Below are positions 44,163-55,578 of a stretch of DNA of 64,000 bases, piece after piece. Source of the DNA: Globisporangium splendens (lineage: Eukaryota; Oomycota; Peronosporomycetes; Pythiales; Pythiaceae); the NCBI GenBank assembly GCA_006386115.1, contig VFIW01000051.1, forward strand, positions 62,001 through 126,000, in the 5' to 3' direction. The notes beneath the pieces were generated by a model. The model made no database searches and was not told the DNA's origin. It saw nothing but the letters and a program-made list of their open reading frames with translations. The translations under genes were made by a program, and so were the position numbers. Position 1 is the first letter of the stretch. Each line of letters opens with the position of its first letter.

Positions 44163-45094
44163 TTAAAGCAGGTCACTTCGGCGCTGCTGAGATCCATTGG
44201 TGTCGGACCATGGAAGCGCCGCTCATTCGTGACTGCTCGGTGGCTGTGATGCGCACCGTTGTGGCGGCCAGCGTTCCAATCAGGTCGGCTGACTCTGAAC
44301 GATTGCTGCTCAACGAGCGCAATGCAGATCGCATCTTCCATCGTGGCCGGCAAGCGTCGGTACAACTCCTGACGCGCTGGTCCACTGTTGAGGCCGTTGA
44401 GAAACGCAGGCACTTTCACAGACTCAGGCAAAGGACTGGTCGTGATCGCCGCGCACAGGCTTCTCATCTCCTGGATGTATCGTTCCAGTGAGAGCTTCCC
44501 TTGTTTCAAGGAGAAGAAACGACCTTGCAACAGCACTTCGTTGTTCGGAGGCTGATACATGGCGGTGATTCTCGCACGGAAAATATCCCACGTGTCGAAT
44601 GCACACTCATCGGCGAGCAGCGTCGAGAATGCCCATTCCGACGCTCGACCGCGCAGGTTCGAGATGGCGTAAGACACCATCTGCTCGTTGCTATCGATGA
44701 GCTGAGCCTTGGCGCAACGCTCCACGGCGAGCAGCCAGTGGATGAGCTTGTCGCCATCCGCACCATCGAATTTCGGAGCGTCGATCTTGACAGCTCTTGG
44801 GCGGGGAGTTTGGGACGCGGGTGTCTGAGGCGCAGAAACCGCACTCGACAAAGACGTGGCTGCACCAGCAACCACAGATACCACTCGCTCGAGCGCTTCG
44901 CGCGACTCAGCAGCTGAGCGCAGCATCTCTGCGGTCAAGCTTGCGGTGGCTTGCATTTGTGCTTGCGCACTTCGTTCTCCTTCGAGGCGCTGAGCGTTCG
45001 AGAAGTTCTCGAACTGCTCGAGTCGAAAGATTTGCTGTTCCGGCGACGCCGAGAGCACGTCTAGAGCGACTTGGTCGCCTAGCGCTTGTGCCAT
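44000..45094 (-). CDS. gag of inner element
   Basis: 364 residues from ATG 45094. A capsid-type helical domain (FDGADGDKLIHWLLAVERCA to AFLNGLNSGPARQELYRR) is followed by a basic His/Arg-rich segment and one CCHC zinc knuckle (CFNCGKRGHYQSKC). The C-terminus is basic. It forms the virus-like particle and binds the RNA genome. It is intact in this copy. Confidence 0.88.
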   Translation of the reverse strand: MAQALGDQVALDVLSASPEQQIFRLEQFENFSNAQRLEGERSAQAQMQATASLTAEMLRSAAESREALERVVSVVAGAATSLSSAVSAPQTPASQTPRPRAVKIDAPKFDGADGDKLIHWLLAVERCAKAQLIDSNEQMVSYAISNLRGRASEWAFSTLLADECAFDTWDIFRARITAMYQPPNNEVLLQGRFFSLKQGKLSLERYIQEMRSLCAAITTSPLPESVKVPAFLNGLNSGPARQELYRRLPATMEDAICIALVEQQSFRVSRPDWNAGRHNGAHHSHRAVTNERRFHGPTPMDLSSAEVTCFNCGKRGHYQSKCPAPRQPAPRTGNQARDYQTPRGNHAHRGGRSAVARKGNGMSQ

Positions 45095-45212
45095 TCGGGT
45101 CAGCACACTCCGGTGTTCAGCCGAGAGGTGCGGGAACTGCGCAGGGTCAATTGACGCGATTATGAATCCTTGAGGAAGCGATTCAGGCAGTCACCTCTGC
45201 CGGGTCGTAGAT

Positions 45213-45232
45213 TGACTACAAGTGCTACCAGT
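45213..45232 (-). other. primer-binding site of inner element
   Basis: Immediately inside the 5' LTR on the minus strand the sequence is ACTGGTAGCACTTGTAGTC. The outer element has GTAGCACTTTG at the same place. It would pair with the 3' end of a tRNA ending AAGTGCTACCA; the tRNA species was not identified. Confidence 0.6.
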
Positions 45233-45767
45233 TGTAACCGGACACTTCCGAGTTACGCAGCACGGTACGTGTGTGAGGAAGCGTATTCAACGCTTCTCTC
45301 AAGGACTCTGTTCCGAGAGCGGTTGCCTGCTTCCTGCAGTGCAACAATCGGTTACCTATTGGTCTCTATAGAGTAACCGTCGATAACCAAAGGCTTTAGT
45401 TAACGGTAAAAATGGAACTGTTTATTTGTTGGAGGTTGCCCTCTATAGGACAACCTGGATTATCTTTATGTAACTATGAACAATAGCAATCTCAAGTGTA
45501 ATTACTGCCCATGGGGCAATGAGTGGCTATGAAAGACTAACGCTAGTTGTCTTATGTGATTGGATGAAATGCATGTTCAATTATGTCCAATCGGAGGCGC
45601 CGTCATTCAGACTGGCTGCCGGCTCCACCGTGAAGGTTCGAGCAAGTACGACGAACCTCATGGTTCGGTCTTAAACTTGTTGCGCGTACTCTACGTACCG
45701 CAAGGTTCGGTTTGGTTGTGTGGTACAACACAAGTGCGTAACCATGTTACAGTGTAACCCCGTTACA
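45233..45767 (-). repeat. LTR (5' LTR of inner element)
   Basis: 535-bp partner of 37266-37799. It is followed by the right target-site duplication AGCCG at 45768-45772, after which the outer element's antisense ORF resumes. Confidence 0.93.
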
Positions 45768-45772
45768 AGCCG

Positions 45773-47259
45773 AGTCTTCTTCCGTTGACCGTTCGAATCT
45801 CAAACGAAACGAAGCGAAACGTTCGTCGTCCGCGGCCCTCTTGAATGAGCCTACGCGGAAGAAGCGTCGTGAGGAGGGATCTCCTCATGGAGAAACGAGC
45901 GGGTCCACCGTGGCTGTTGCCATTTCCGACGTCGGAGCGTCGGAAAGCGCGGCATCTGCCAACGCGATGGAAAATCTCGGTCGGGAAGGATTAGCGTCAG
46001 CTGATCCCGACCTGGTGAATGCAGCGAGAAATATCCTTCTCTCGCTGGACGCGTCCAATTATGAACTGGAAGCTGTCGATCCACTCGAGGACTTGCTCTT
46101 CGATGTGGAATCCGAATCTGATGCGCAGGTTACTGCGTCATAGGGAAATAGCGAGTTGCCACGCCATCTTGCCTTTCCGGCGGAGGAGAAGGATCCGGTG
46201 ACAAGTCCTTCTGAAGGGATGGATTTCGTCCCTTCTAGCTGGAGTCACTTATGGGCGCCCAAACCCAATTGGGTTCGTGCACATCGTGGCACTCAGCGTG
46301 CGGGCACTCACGCGCTGTACGATGTTAGTACCATCAAGGATGATGACTTCGTCCTTCGACAGAACTTCCATCCCAAGGCGCGCGAGGAGTTTTACATCGA
46401 CCTTTTCCATTCGATGCGGTACTTCGATGGTCGATCGAAGTCAAAGAAGTCTCACGGCGCTGAGAAACAAGCGCTGTTCCTTTCGCAAGCGTGGGGTGCC
46501 TTCGTTGTGAATTTCAACGAAGACGCTGCGAAGTGTATCTCTCGATTGCGAGATAATCGGGATAAGTTCCTCCGGCACAATGCCGTTGGAAAGTTGTTGG
46601 CGATCCACGAGGAATGCGTGGATCTTGGGGTTCCGTGTGGAGTCAAGACCACACCGAGGGGTTGCCGCATCTGCACCAGCGATGATCCTCAGTTGACTGA
46701 GGAGCACCTTCGTGGTTACAACGGCGTGATACTTCCTCGCGGATTGCAAGATCGAATCCGCGAGTCGTGGAAGCGAGAGTCGATTAGCATCGACTCTCGT
46801 ACTGCTGCACCAAGCCAGGAACATCGGCTTGGAGCATCGCGGCCGGTTCCCAGGTATCTCGATCTGGCGGGTAACCAAGCAAACGAACGCGATAGACGCG
46901 CTCCTTCTTCCCTCGCGACGATCGATCGCGATGAGCAAGTATCTTCTCCACGATCCAGCGTTGGTTCCCCTCGGAGCCTCGCAACGGAGGAGCTGGAGGA
47001 GGGAAGATCTGCTCGTGACTCTGAGGCGCATCCTCAGAGTGATCAGCGTCTTCTTGATCGGCTGAAGTACGCTGAGCGGGAGAACGAGGTTCTCCGACTT
47101 CGGGCCGAGCTAAGCGAGATGATCGCGAAGCACGAACGGCTCGAGGGACGGCTTTCGAGGCTCGAGGCTGATCACAAGCTTGTGCTTGGGATCCTTCGCG
47201 ACCACGGTCTCCTGAAGAGGAAGAGACCAACGAGTCATCGTGGCGATGATACGCTTTGA
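45773..47259 (+). pseudogene. 3' fragment of the outer element's antisense ORF, with one in-frame TAG
   Basis: Continues in frame from the 37142-37265 fragment once the inner element and one AGCCG are removed. Total coding length is about 536 codons, close to the 514 of the inner element's antisense ORF. A TAG at 46141-46143 interrupts it; the same frame then runs on to 47259. The product has a basic patch (RKKRR), an acidic stretch, a globular-looking middle with a C-x6-C-x2-C group (CGVKTTPRGCRIC), a charged linker and a C-terminal coiled coil (LDRLKYAERENEVLRLRAEL). The last 476 bp overlap pol of the outer element in antisense. No known domain is recognised. Confidence 0.68.
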
Positions 47260-50200
47260 GACGCCCGACGTAGAACGTCGGGTGTAGACGCATGGTCGGA
47301 GGAAGCTCCAACGTGTATGCGTCCCCAATCCTTTCAAGGACCTTGAAAGGGCCAATGTATCTTGGCAGCAACTTGTTGCTGTCACTGCTCACCACTCTGT
47401 TAGGTAGGTTAGCAGCCGATAATAAAACAAACGAATTTCGTTGAAACTCGTTCGTGTTTTTGCGGCCACTCTTGTCCGCTTGTTCTTTCTGACCATCCAC
47501 TGCGCCGGCGATTGAATCGCGGACGAAGCGGATGACAGCTTGCCGCTGCAACACTGTTGTAACGATGTCTTTGTCGACGATCGCCGCATGAGCAGTTGCC
47601 TGCTCATGGTGGTGCGAGATCTCCGCGCTCTTCGCTTGTTCCGAAGCAGCTGCTTCGCGGACTCCTCCCCCACTCAAGGGAGATGTCACCGACGGAGGGG
47701 ACATCCCACCGAGGATGGACGGAACACGTGGGTGCCTGAGGGCGTTCACGTAGAATAGCGTGTGCCCGGTTGAGACATGCACAGAGTTGTTGATTGCAAA
47801 CTCTGCGAGAGGGAGACATTCATTCCAGTGAGTGAATGAATGCGCATAGCTGCGCAGAGTATCCTCGAGCGTGCGATTTACACGCTCGGTCTGACCGTCT
47901 GTCTGCGGATGATCAGCTGTCGACATCTTGAGCTGAGTGCCCAAGAGTCGGAACAACTCTTGCCAGAAGGCAGCTGTGAATCGTGGATCTCGGTCCGACA
48001 CGATTTCAGTGGGCATTCCGTGTAACCTAAACACAAAATCCAGGAATATCTGCGCCGTCTGCTTTGCGGTGACGCTAACAGGGACAGCACTGAGATGGAC
48101 CATCTTACTGAAGCGATCCACGATGACGAGGATCCCAGTCTTCTTGCTGGAGTCAGCAGGAAGACCGAAGATGAAGTCCATCGAGACTGACTTCCAACAG
48201 TCCGTTGGGACTGGTAGTGGTCGCAGCGGTGCGTTGGTCACCGGTGCTGGCTTGACGCGCTGGCAAACCTCGCATGCGCGTACGTATTTGCGGACCCACT
48301 TGTATTGGTGGGACCAATAGGAGTCGCGGGAAAGCGCGAGATACGTTTTCTCGCGTCCTGGATGACCGCGGAAAGGCGCATCGTGGTACTCGAAGAGCAC
48401 ACGATTGCGAAGGTCACTATCGTTTGGAACGACAGCGCGTGGCTCGTCGCTGTCATCTATACGGTAGTAGAGAACATCGCTGTGCATCTCGTAACGATGT
48501 AGACGAGCGCGTTGAGCCGGATCCAACGCCTTGAGCGACTTATCAGACGGATCTGACAAGTGGGCAACAAGTCGACTGATGTCGCTGTCTGTCGCATACG
48601 CTCTTTTGACATCGTCGAGGAGCGACGATGTCGGCGTGCTTTCCCGTGTGATTGCCATCACACGGTCTTCCTTTGAGTCGTTTGCTTTCGACTCAAAGTC
48701 TGGGCGACGTGACAATGCATCCGCGATCACGTTGAACCGTCCGGGTTTGTACTCGACGTCAAACTCGTACTCCGCAAAGAAAGAAAGTCATCGGGCCATT
48801 CTTTGCGACAGATGTGGCGACTTCACTGCGGTGCGCAGCGAAGCGTGGTCAGTGCAAACGGTGAACCGTTTACTTCCGAGCAAATACACTCTGAACTTCG
48901 TAAGAGCGTGCTTCATGGCAAGCAACTCCTTGTCATGAACCGGGTAATTGCGCTCAGCTGGCTTCAGCTGACGCGATTGATAGCAGATCACGCGTTCGCG
49001 ATCTGCATCGCCGCGCTGCATGAGCGCGCATCCGATTGCAAAGTCGGATGCATCACAGACCACATAGAATGGTCGCTCGTGATCAGCGATCGCGAGAACC
49101 GGAGCCTCCATGAGACTGCTTTTCACCTTGACGAATGCATCTTGACATTCGTCGGACCACTTCCAATCGACGTCTTTCTTCAGTAATGATGAAAGAGGTC
49201 GGATGATACCCGCATGGTTCTGCGAGTACTTATGGAGATACGTCGCAAGACCGAGGAACTTGCGAAGATCCTTTTGGCTTGTTGGGACGGGCCAGTCATT
49301 GATCGCCTTGATCTTTTCGGGATCAGGACGCACTCCGTTCTTGCCGACAAAGCAACCGAGAACAGGGATCTCATCAACACCAAACATACACTTTTGTATG
49401 TTGGCGTACAGCTTGTACTTCCGCATCAAGTCCAATAGCTGTCGGAGGTGCTCTTTGTGCACTTCCACATCGGATGCAGCATCCGATGCACGACTGTGTA
49501 TGAACACGTCGTCAAAATAGCTTGGTGCGAAGTCTCGCACTGGGCGTAATAGTTGCGTGACGCATCTGTTGAACGTGGCGGGAGCATTTGTTAGTCCTTG
49601 TGGCATTACAAGCCACTCCCACAGCATCCCGCTCGGGGTGCTGACTGCTGTGAAAGGGATATCCTTTTCACGCATCAAGATTTGATAGAACCCATCTCTC
49701 AAATCGATCGTACTAAAGATAGTACTACCTTGCATGCTGTCAATGATGACATCTTTGCGAGGTATCGGCGTTTGCGCCGGGATTGTTGCCGCATTCAACT
49801 TGTTGAACGCATGCACGATCCTCCAACCTCCTGTGGCCTTTTTCACACAGAAGGTGGGGCTGCGGTGCGGAGAATTCGACTCGCGCACTTGGCCCGCTTT
49901 ACGACGAGCTTCAAAGAACTCGTCGATCACCTTGACTTGCTCTCGAGGCAGTGGCCATTGCCTCGTGACGCAGTACTTTGTTCCCTGCTTGAGATCAATC
50001 TCATGCCGAACTCCTTTGTCTGTCGGAAGACGACTGGGAACTTCTTCTGGGAATACGTCTTCGTACTCCTTCAATAGTCCGTAGAATGGACTGTCCTTCA
50101 GGGATTCCCATCCCTGAGCCTGAAATCGTTCCTTCTTCGTTGGCTCGTCGAGCACATCAGTGTCCATCACTGATGACGACGCAAGGAAACATTCACCGAG

Positions 50201-51331
50201 TGGGTGTCTCTGTACTGCCGACTCGGCATTGCTCGATTCCTGAGGAGCAATGTAACATATCTGCTCGAGGGTGCCTCGATGCAGTTCTTTCATGAGCCGT
50301 TTCTGGCTCATGACGGGTAGCGTTACCACTTCCGAAGCGTCCTTCGGAGGGTCTTCTAACGCCATCTCATTAATATGAAATCCATCCTCATCAGTGACCA
50401 TGACACTGATGACTTCGCACGAGGAGCCTTGATCAGAGGTCTCCATTGGCGGTACCTTTCCTTCGTCATCGCTCTTCAGTACAGAGCGATGAGCAACCGA
50501 AGTCTGTCCTTTAGACTTTCGGGCGGCTTCGCCTTCGAACATCGTGCTAAGGGAGCCATCGCACACCCTTGCATCATGTTCGTTAACCGACAGCGCGTTG
50601 CGCGCCGACGGGCGGTTAGCCTTGTTCCGCTTCATAGCGGGGTAACTGATCGATTGTCGATTCCAATCGATGATCGGCTGATACTTCTTCAGCCATGGCA
50701 TTCCAAGGATGACATCGAACTTGTCATCCAAATCCAGCCAAATGAAGTCTCCTTCCATTTGGCGTCCATCATGCGTGACACGAATCCGTGTCACGTGTTT
50801 CTCCGTCGTGACGGTGGCACCTGTTGCCAACCGCACGGTGATCTTCGACTCGGAGGAACGTGATTCCTCCGAAATTACTCTCGCTAGCGCACGGGCGACA
50901 TGCAATGGAACAAAGTTGCTCGACGCACCCGTGTCTAGCAGTGCCCGCAGAGGGGTCGTAAATCCCTCTACGGTTATCTCAAGTTGGATGAGCCGATCTC
51001 TCGGCTCCTCCGCAGTCGTGGTAGTCCAGCAGCGCGCGTCATGCACGCTGGGGCTTGCGTCTCGTGCACCACGATCACACCAGACGCATATTCGCCAGTA
51101 GAGCGCCCCGCGTCTACTGGTGGTTGACGTTTTTTGATTCTTCGTGCGTTGGACGCGAAGAAGTCGTCCGATGTGTGTCTCGGACGCGGGGAGCGGGCTG
51201 CGCCGCTCGGCACTCGTATTGAAAGTGCCCCAGTTTCTGGCAGCGGTGGCACCGCAGCTTGCGCTTGTCGACGGGTCTCTTCGGAACCGCCGAAGCTTGA
51301 ACCAACGAGAGATCCATTGGTTCGGATCCAC
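46784..51331 (-). pseudogene. pol of outer Gypsy element, one in-frame TGA
   Basis: A single frame encodes retropepsin (ALLDTGASSNF, ILGMPWL), RT (RQWPLPREQVKVIDEFF, IDLRDGFYQI, YFDDVF), RNase H (CDASDFAIGC, TDHASL), integrase (HDAPFRGHPGREK, CEVCQRVK, SMDFIFGL, SDRDPRF, TDGQTERVNR) and a short chromodomain-like C-terminus (RVRLLGYPPDRDTWEP). It is broken only by TGA at 48790-48788, where the inner element has Trp in RMARWL, so one TGG-to-TGA change would account for it. It is recognisably of the same lineage as the inner element but well diverged. Confidence 0.85.
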
Positions 51332-52183
51332 TGTAACGTGGAGGAGGTCTCGCGTGCCGGAACTGCGCGGCGCGGTAAGGGAACGCGTGAAGCCGTGCTT
51401 GCTTCGCGCTGAAGTCTTCTTGCAACGCCAGAGCGATTGCTTGCTCTAGCGTTTCCGGGTATTCCCGGAACAGGTAGGTCTTGACGGGACCATCCACCAA
51501 ACCTTTCATGAACGTGGCGACTTGCATCGCCATGTCGATTGGCTCAGACACGATACTTGATACCAAGTATCGGGCATGCTGGATATACGCGTGGAGATCG
51601 CGTTTATCCTGTCGGATTTCGAGAAATTCCGTGCGAGTACGGAATTCCGACTTTGGTGGCTCAAAGGCGGCACGGATGTCGCCTTTAACTCCGAAAGTGT
51701 GGAGAAACAACCATGGTCGGCCATTCGGCGACCAAATGCCCAGCTCTTGGCTCTCCCAGCGAGCTTGGACATCGCGAAATCGACCTGTTGCTCCGGATCG
51801 TAGATTTGTCCGGAGCGAATGGCGGCATCGATTTCGACGAACCATCGGAGGAGAGGCTCATTGTCTCCTCCGCCATACTTCGCGACTTCAAGCCTCACAG
51901 GCTTTTGTCGTGGGAACTGTACCTGCGCAGGGACTGCGCGGGTTGCTTCTCTTCCACGGTCTTCTGCCTCCTTCTGCAGGAACCCGACCGCCGTGAGGTG
52001 ATGTTGATCCTGCGACAGGGTGGCAAGGATGGCGAACACGGCCATTTCGCCGATGATCGTCCTCATCCGTTGGAAGGCACTCCACTCGAGATCACTCAAG
52101 TGGAGGCAATCCTCCCGGTTGATCGTCGCACTCGCGGTTTCCGCGGGTTCGAGATTCATCATCGATTCTTCGTCAGTACTCAT
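51114..52183 (-). pseudogene. gag of outer Gypsy element, frameshifted
   Basis: ATG 52183 opens a gag reading to about 51690, where the frame must shift by one base (around the CACTTTCGG sequence) to continue into TFGVKGDIRAAFEPPKSEF and on to a CCHC zinc knuckle (CHRCQKLGHFQYEC) and basic tail ending at 51114. The capsid-like core contains KYGGGDNEPLLRWFVEIDAA. The end overlaps pol in another frame. Confidence 0.78.
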
Positions 52184-52229
52184 TACTGACGGCTCCCGCT
52201 CTGTGGTTGGACGGACCACAAAGTGCTAC

Positions 52230-52583
52230 TGTAATGGGCCATAACCAGCCATTACATGAAGGTGGATCTGTTCCCAGATCTGGTGTGGCACACACCACCT
52301 TCAGCGTGCATTGTGGAGATACAAATAACAAAGGGATTACAGTAATACAGTCCCCACATGCACGTGTGACGTCATTCGATGACGTCACGAGTGTTCTCTG
52401 TGCTGATCAGTGCAGAATGTTGTTCTCATGTACTAATCAGTACAGAGTGATAACATCCATGTACTAATCAAGTACTGAGTGATGGTTCCTGCTTGGGAAA
52501 CTGGACTGGCGACGAGACCGACGTGTCTCTGCCACCTGGAGTGAGTGGCGCGAGCCAATCACTTTGCAGGGATATTATACAAG
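52230..52583 (-). repeat. probable 5' LTR remnant of outer element
   Basis: Starts TGTAATGGGCC directly outside the primer-binding region. It is unusually rich in short palindromes, including two TGACGTCA octamers and tandem 30-bp units starting CATGTACTAATCA. It runs into the inverted LTR at 52584 without a visible terminal CA, so it is probably truncated. Confidence 0.5.
52366..52388. promoter_or_regulatory. paired CRE-type bZIP sites in LTR
   Basis: Two perfect TGACGTCA octamers (52367-52374 and 52380-52387) separated by five bases form a near-perfect 23-bp palindrome. TGACGTCA is the classical CREB/ATF bZIP site. Its place in an LTR suggests a promoter element, but no binding protein is known from the sequence. 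Confidence 0.5.
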
Positions 52584-53117
52584 TGTAACGGGGTTACATT
52601 GTAACATGGTTACGCACTTGTGTTGTGCCACACAACCAAACAGAACCTTGCGGTACGTAGAGTACGCGCAACAAGTTTAAGACCGAACCATGAGGTTCGT
52701 CGTACTTGCTCGAACCTTCACGGTGGAGCCGGCAGCCAATCTGAGTGACGGCGCCTCCGATTGGATATAATTGGACATGCATTTATCCAATCACATAAGA
52801 CAACTAGCGTTAATCTTTCATAGCCACTCATTTCCCCATGGGGAGTAATTACACTTGAGATTGCTATTGTTCATAGTTACATAAAGATAATCCAGGTTGT
52901 CCTACAGAGGTCAACCTCCAACAAATAAACAGTTCCATTTTTACCGTTAACTAAAGCCTTTGGTTATCGACGGTTACTCTATAGAGACCTATAGGTAACC
53001 AATCGTTGCACTGCAGGAAGCAGGCAACAGCTCTCGGAACGGAGTCCTCGAGAGAAGCGTTGAATACGCTTCCTCACACACGTACCGTGCTGCGTAACTC
53101 GGAAGTGTCCGGTTACA
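52584..53117 (+). repeat. inverted solo LTR of the inner-element family
   Basis: 534 bp, reverse complement of the LTR at 37266-37799 with a modest number of differences. It has the full TGTAAC...GTTACA ends. The flanking five bases differ (ACAAG left, GTCGC right), so no target-site duplication is visible. Confidence 0.88.
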
Positions 53118-54144
53118 GTCGCTGCGGGTCTTGCGCCATGGCGTCTCATCTTTTTGCAAGAAAACAGTATGAATAGGTCGGCACAGCAATGCAGGACTTT
53201 GTCGCGGAAAAAATGGCGGGAAGCAATAAAGTAATGGAGGAGAACACAATGTAAATTTTACCCAATCGTTGTCCTTGAAAAATGGTAAATATCTCTGATC
53301 GGAAGGAAAATTACCGTGCACTAAACTGAAGGTTTGCGTTAACTCCAGACAGCGTTAAGCTAGTTTAGCTATTTGTTTCTACTCCATTGACTGTAAGTCA
53401 GCTTGCGAAAGGCTATTATTGGCTCGGATTCCACCATTGGCGAACGAGACATTTCCGTCGGATAAAATATTGCATACAACCTCATATGAAGTCGGAAAAA
53501 AATAGCCATCTTCATCCATAACCTAATTCCTGCCAAGGCTGCAATCTGCTTGACTTCAATTTTCAATAGCTGGCTCAAGTTTTGTTTGTCAAATCTTAAG
53601 ATGCACGGGACAGCGTACGGGGCAAATGGGTCTCTTTCTTTGTCGGGAGCTCATGCACCCCCATGCAGGAACGACTGAAACGCGGAGGTGTTGCTGTTAC
53701 TCTGTCTCTGACTTTTGTTCAAGCTTTCAAATCGGCGCCAATGAAAGCACCAATAGCCGAGATAATCAGTATGTTGTCCCTATTTTAGGGAATACGTACT
53801 GTATCCGATGTCTAATTTAATGTTTGATGATGGAAGTCGGCTCCCTAATATTTTCGAAAATGCTGCCATGCCCTGCTCCAACTCTGTCTGGCGCATTTTC
53901 TGTCCTTCCTTTTGGTGCGTTTGACGCACACAAGCGGCTGGTTTGTGCTGTTTTGCAAATTTGACTCGTGGCTGTCGCGCCTTGGCTATTTTTCCTTCTG
54001 CCGCAGCAGAACGCAGAAGCAGCACACATGAGCAAATGCCATGTTTCATACGAAACACCCTTGTGACTCGACAAGTGCATTTCTCTTCCAAGACTAAAAC
54101 AATCAAAGCATCTGAGATGTGGTGATTTTGTACACTTAAAAGCC
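53118..54144. other. 1-kb intergenic stretch, no gene seen
   Basis: Short frames only. It lies between the retrotransposon block and the 3' end of the minus-strand hydrolase gene. Confidence 0.55.
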
Positions 54145-55578
54145 TTAATCGTCCTTGGGTTTCTGAGCTTTGTGAAGCGTGTTGATCAGTGGCTGCTGTA
54201 GCATGTTTGGAATTGTACCTTCGGGGGACAGCGGTGACACACCAGCACTCGAATCCGCAACACTTGTGATCGACGAGGAACATGAGCTGACCGAGTCGAG
54301 AAAAGCCCGCAACGCTTCAAAGTAGCGGTCTCCACCACGCAACCAGGTGTCGTTATGGGTGCCATTGGCAACCGGCAGCCACACGGCTCTCTTGCTGGCA
54401 ATGGCAAGCTTGTGCAGAGTCTTCATGTGATGATGCGGTACAAGTTCATCCTGCATCCCAGCCACGAACAAAATCGGATGGGTCAACTTTGGCATGGCTT
54501 TCTCGCTGTTCCAGTCGATTCGAAGGACGATCGGCTTAAAGTAGCTCAGGAACGGCATCAATGAGTCGACCATGGACGAGATGCTCAAAAACGTGTTCTC
54601 TAAGATCACAGCAGCAATCTGGCAGAGTCGTATTGAGAGGGAGAAACGTCAGTATTTTTTCGCTCAGAAAACGTGCAATAAAATAAAGAGCACATTCATC
54701 TTTACCTTGGAAGGAGCCTTTTCAGCGAGGTAAACAGAAACAGCGCCGCCGAGAGAGCGACCAAACACGACAATCGATGATTTGTCAATGTCTGAACGAG
54801 TGTGCATCGCATCCAGTGCAGCCTAGAAGTATGTGAGCATTCATTGCATGAACAGCACGTGATTAGCGAAAGCAAGCGGGTTCAGAGATGTGCACACGCC
54901 AAGATGTCGTACTTCAGCATCCATTTTCAATCCGTTTTCACTGGGCTCACCCTCGCTGTGGCCAAAGCCACGGTAATCCACCAGAAGCACATTCGCGCCT
55001 ACTTTCCGATACAAATGCACGGCATTCGGGAGACGGTATCCGATGTCTAATAATCACCAAACAGATGCACAAACGTGAATAAAAGCGTGAATACCAGCGT
55101 TCACGCACAAATACACACAAGAATGAACATATGTGAGCAGAACAGCAGCGTACTTCCAGCGTTGCCATGGAAGAAAATGATCGTCGGGCGTGCGCTGTGG
55201 TCAGGCTGCTTCATCAGCCACGCATGGATGCGGACGCCATCGGCCGTGGGGATCATCAGATCCTCGTAGTCGATATTGAACTCCCCCGGATGGCGATACC
55301 CTGTTCTCATCCATATAGGTATAGAGAGAATAGGCGTTATGCAAATGAGTCAATAGGTCAATAGACGTGTGGCATTCGCATTTGCATCTGAGAGCATGGA
55401 GAAAGTAGTGCCCACCTGATGGGTTGTCGCGCGTGAACTTGGACGCGCCGGGGATAGTGGGGAAGTAGAGCAGCTTGTCCTGGTACATGTAGAGCACCAG
55501 CAGCACGCCCGCGCACAGCGTGCCGCCCGTGTACACCGCGTTCAGGAGCCAACCCCCCCAGCCTGATCCTTCTGCCAT
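54145..55578 (-). CDS. alpha/beta hydrolase, ABHD13/Bem46 family
   Basis: Membrane-anchored serine hydrolase. Five exons fit in phase: 55578-55416, 55300-55154, 55046-54913, 54822-54706, 54618-54145, giving 344 residues. An N-terminal transmembrane helix (NAVYTGGTLCAGVLLVLYMY) is followed by the hydrolase fold: oxyanion segment FFHGNAGNIGYR, DYRGFGHSEGEPSENG, nucleophile elbow FGRSLGG, acid Asp in AGMQDELVP and base His in NGTHNDT. All three catalytic residues are present. The last 50 residues are Ser-rich. Relatives are Bem46 (yeast), WAV2 (plants) and ABHD13 (animals), involved in membrane or polarity functions with unknown substrate. Confidence 0.88.

Larger units (their letters stand above)
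37266..45767 (-). mobile_element. inner full-length Ty3/Gypsy chromovirus
   Basis: 8.5-kb LTR retrotransposon coding on the minus strand: 5' LTR 45767-45233, primer-binding region next to it (minus sequence TGGTAGCACTTG), gag with zinc knuckle, protease-RT-RNase H-integrase with C-terminal chromodomain, polypurine tract AGTGGGGGGTG, and 3' LTR 37799-37266. The LTRs begin TGTAAC and end GTTACA and differ at roughly ten positions by eye, so the insertion is not brand new. A one-base insertion breaks the RT, so this copy is probably not autonomous as read. A 514-codon ORF lies on the opposite strand. Confidence 0.92.
36932..52229 (-). mobile_element. outer Ty3/Gypsy retrotransposon, split by a nested element
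   Basis: Internal region of an older Gypsy element coding gag (52183-51114) and pol (51331-46784) on the minus strand, with an antisense ORF at its 3' end. It is interrupted between 37265 and 45768 by a complete second Gypsy element with a 5-bp duplication. The limits given are the polypurine tract on the left and the primer-binding region (minus, just left of TGTAATGGGCC at 52230) on the right. Its LTRs are only partly recognisable. Confidence 0.8.
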
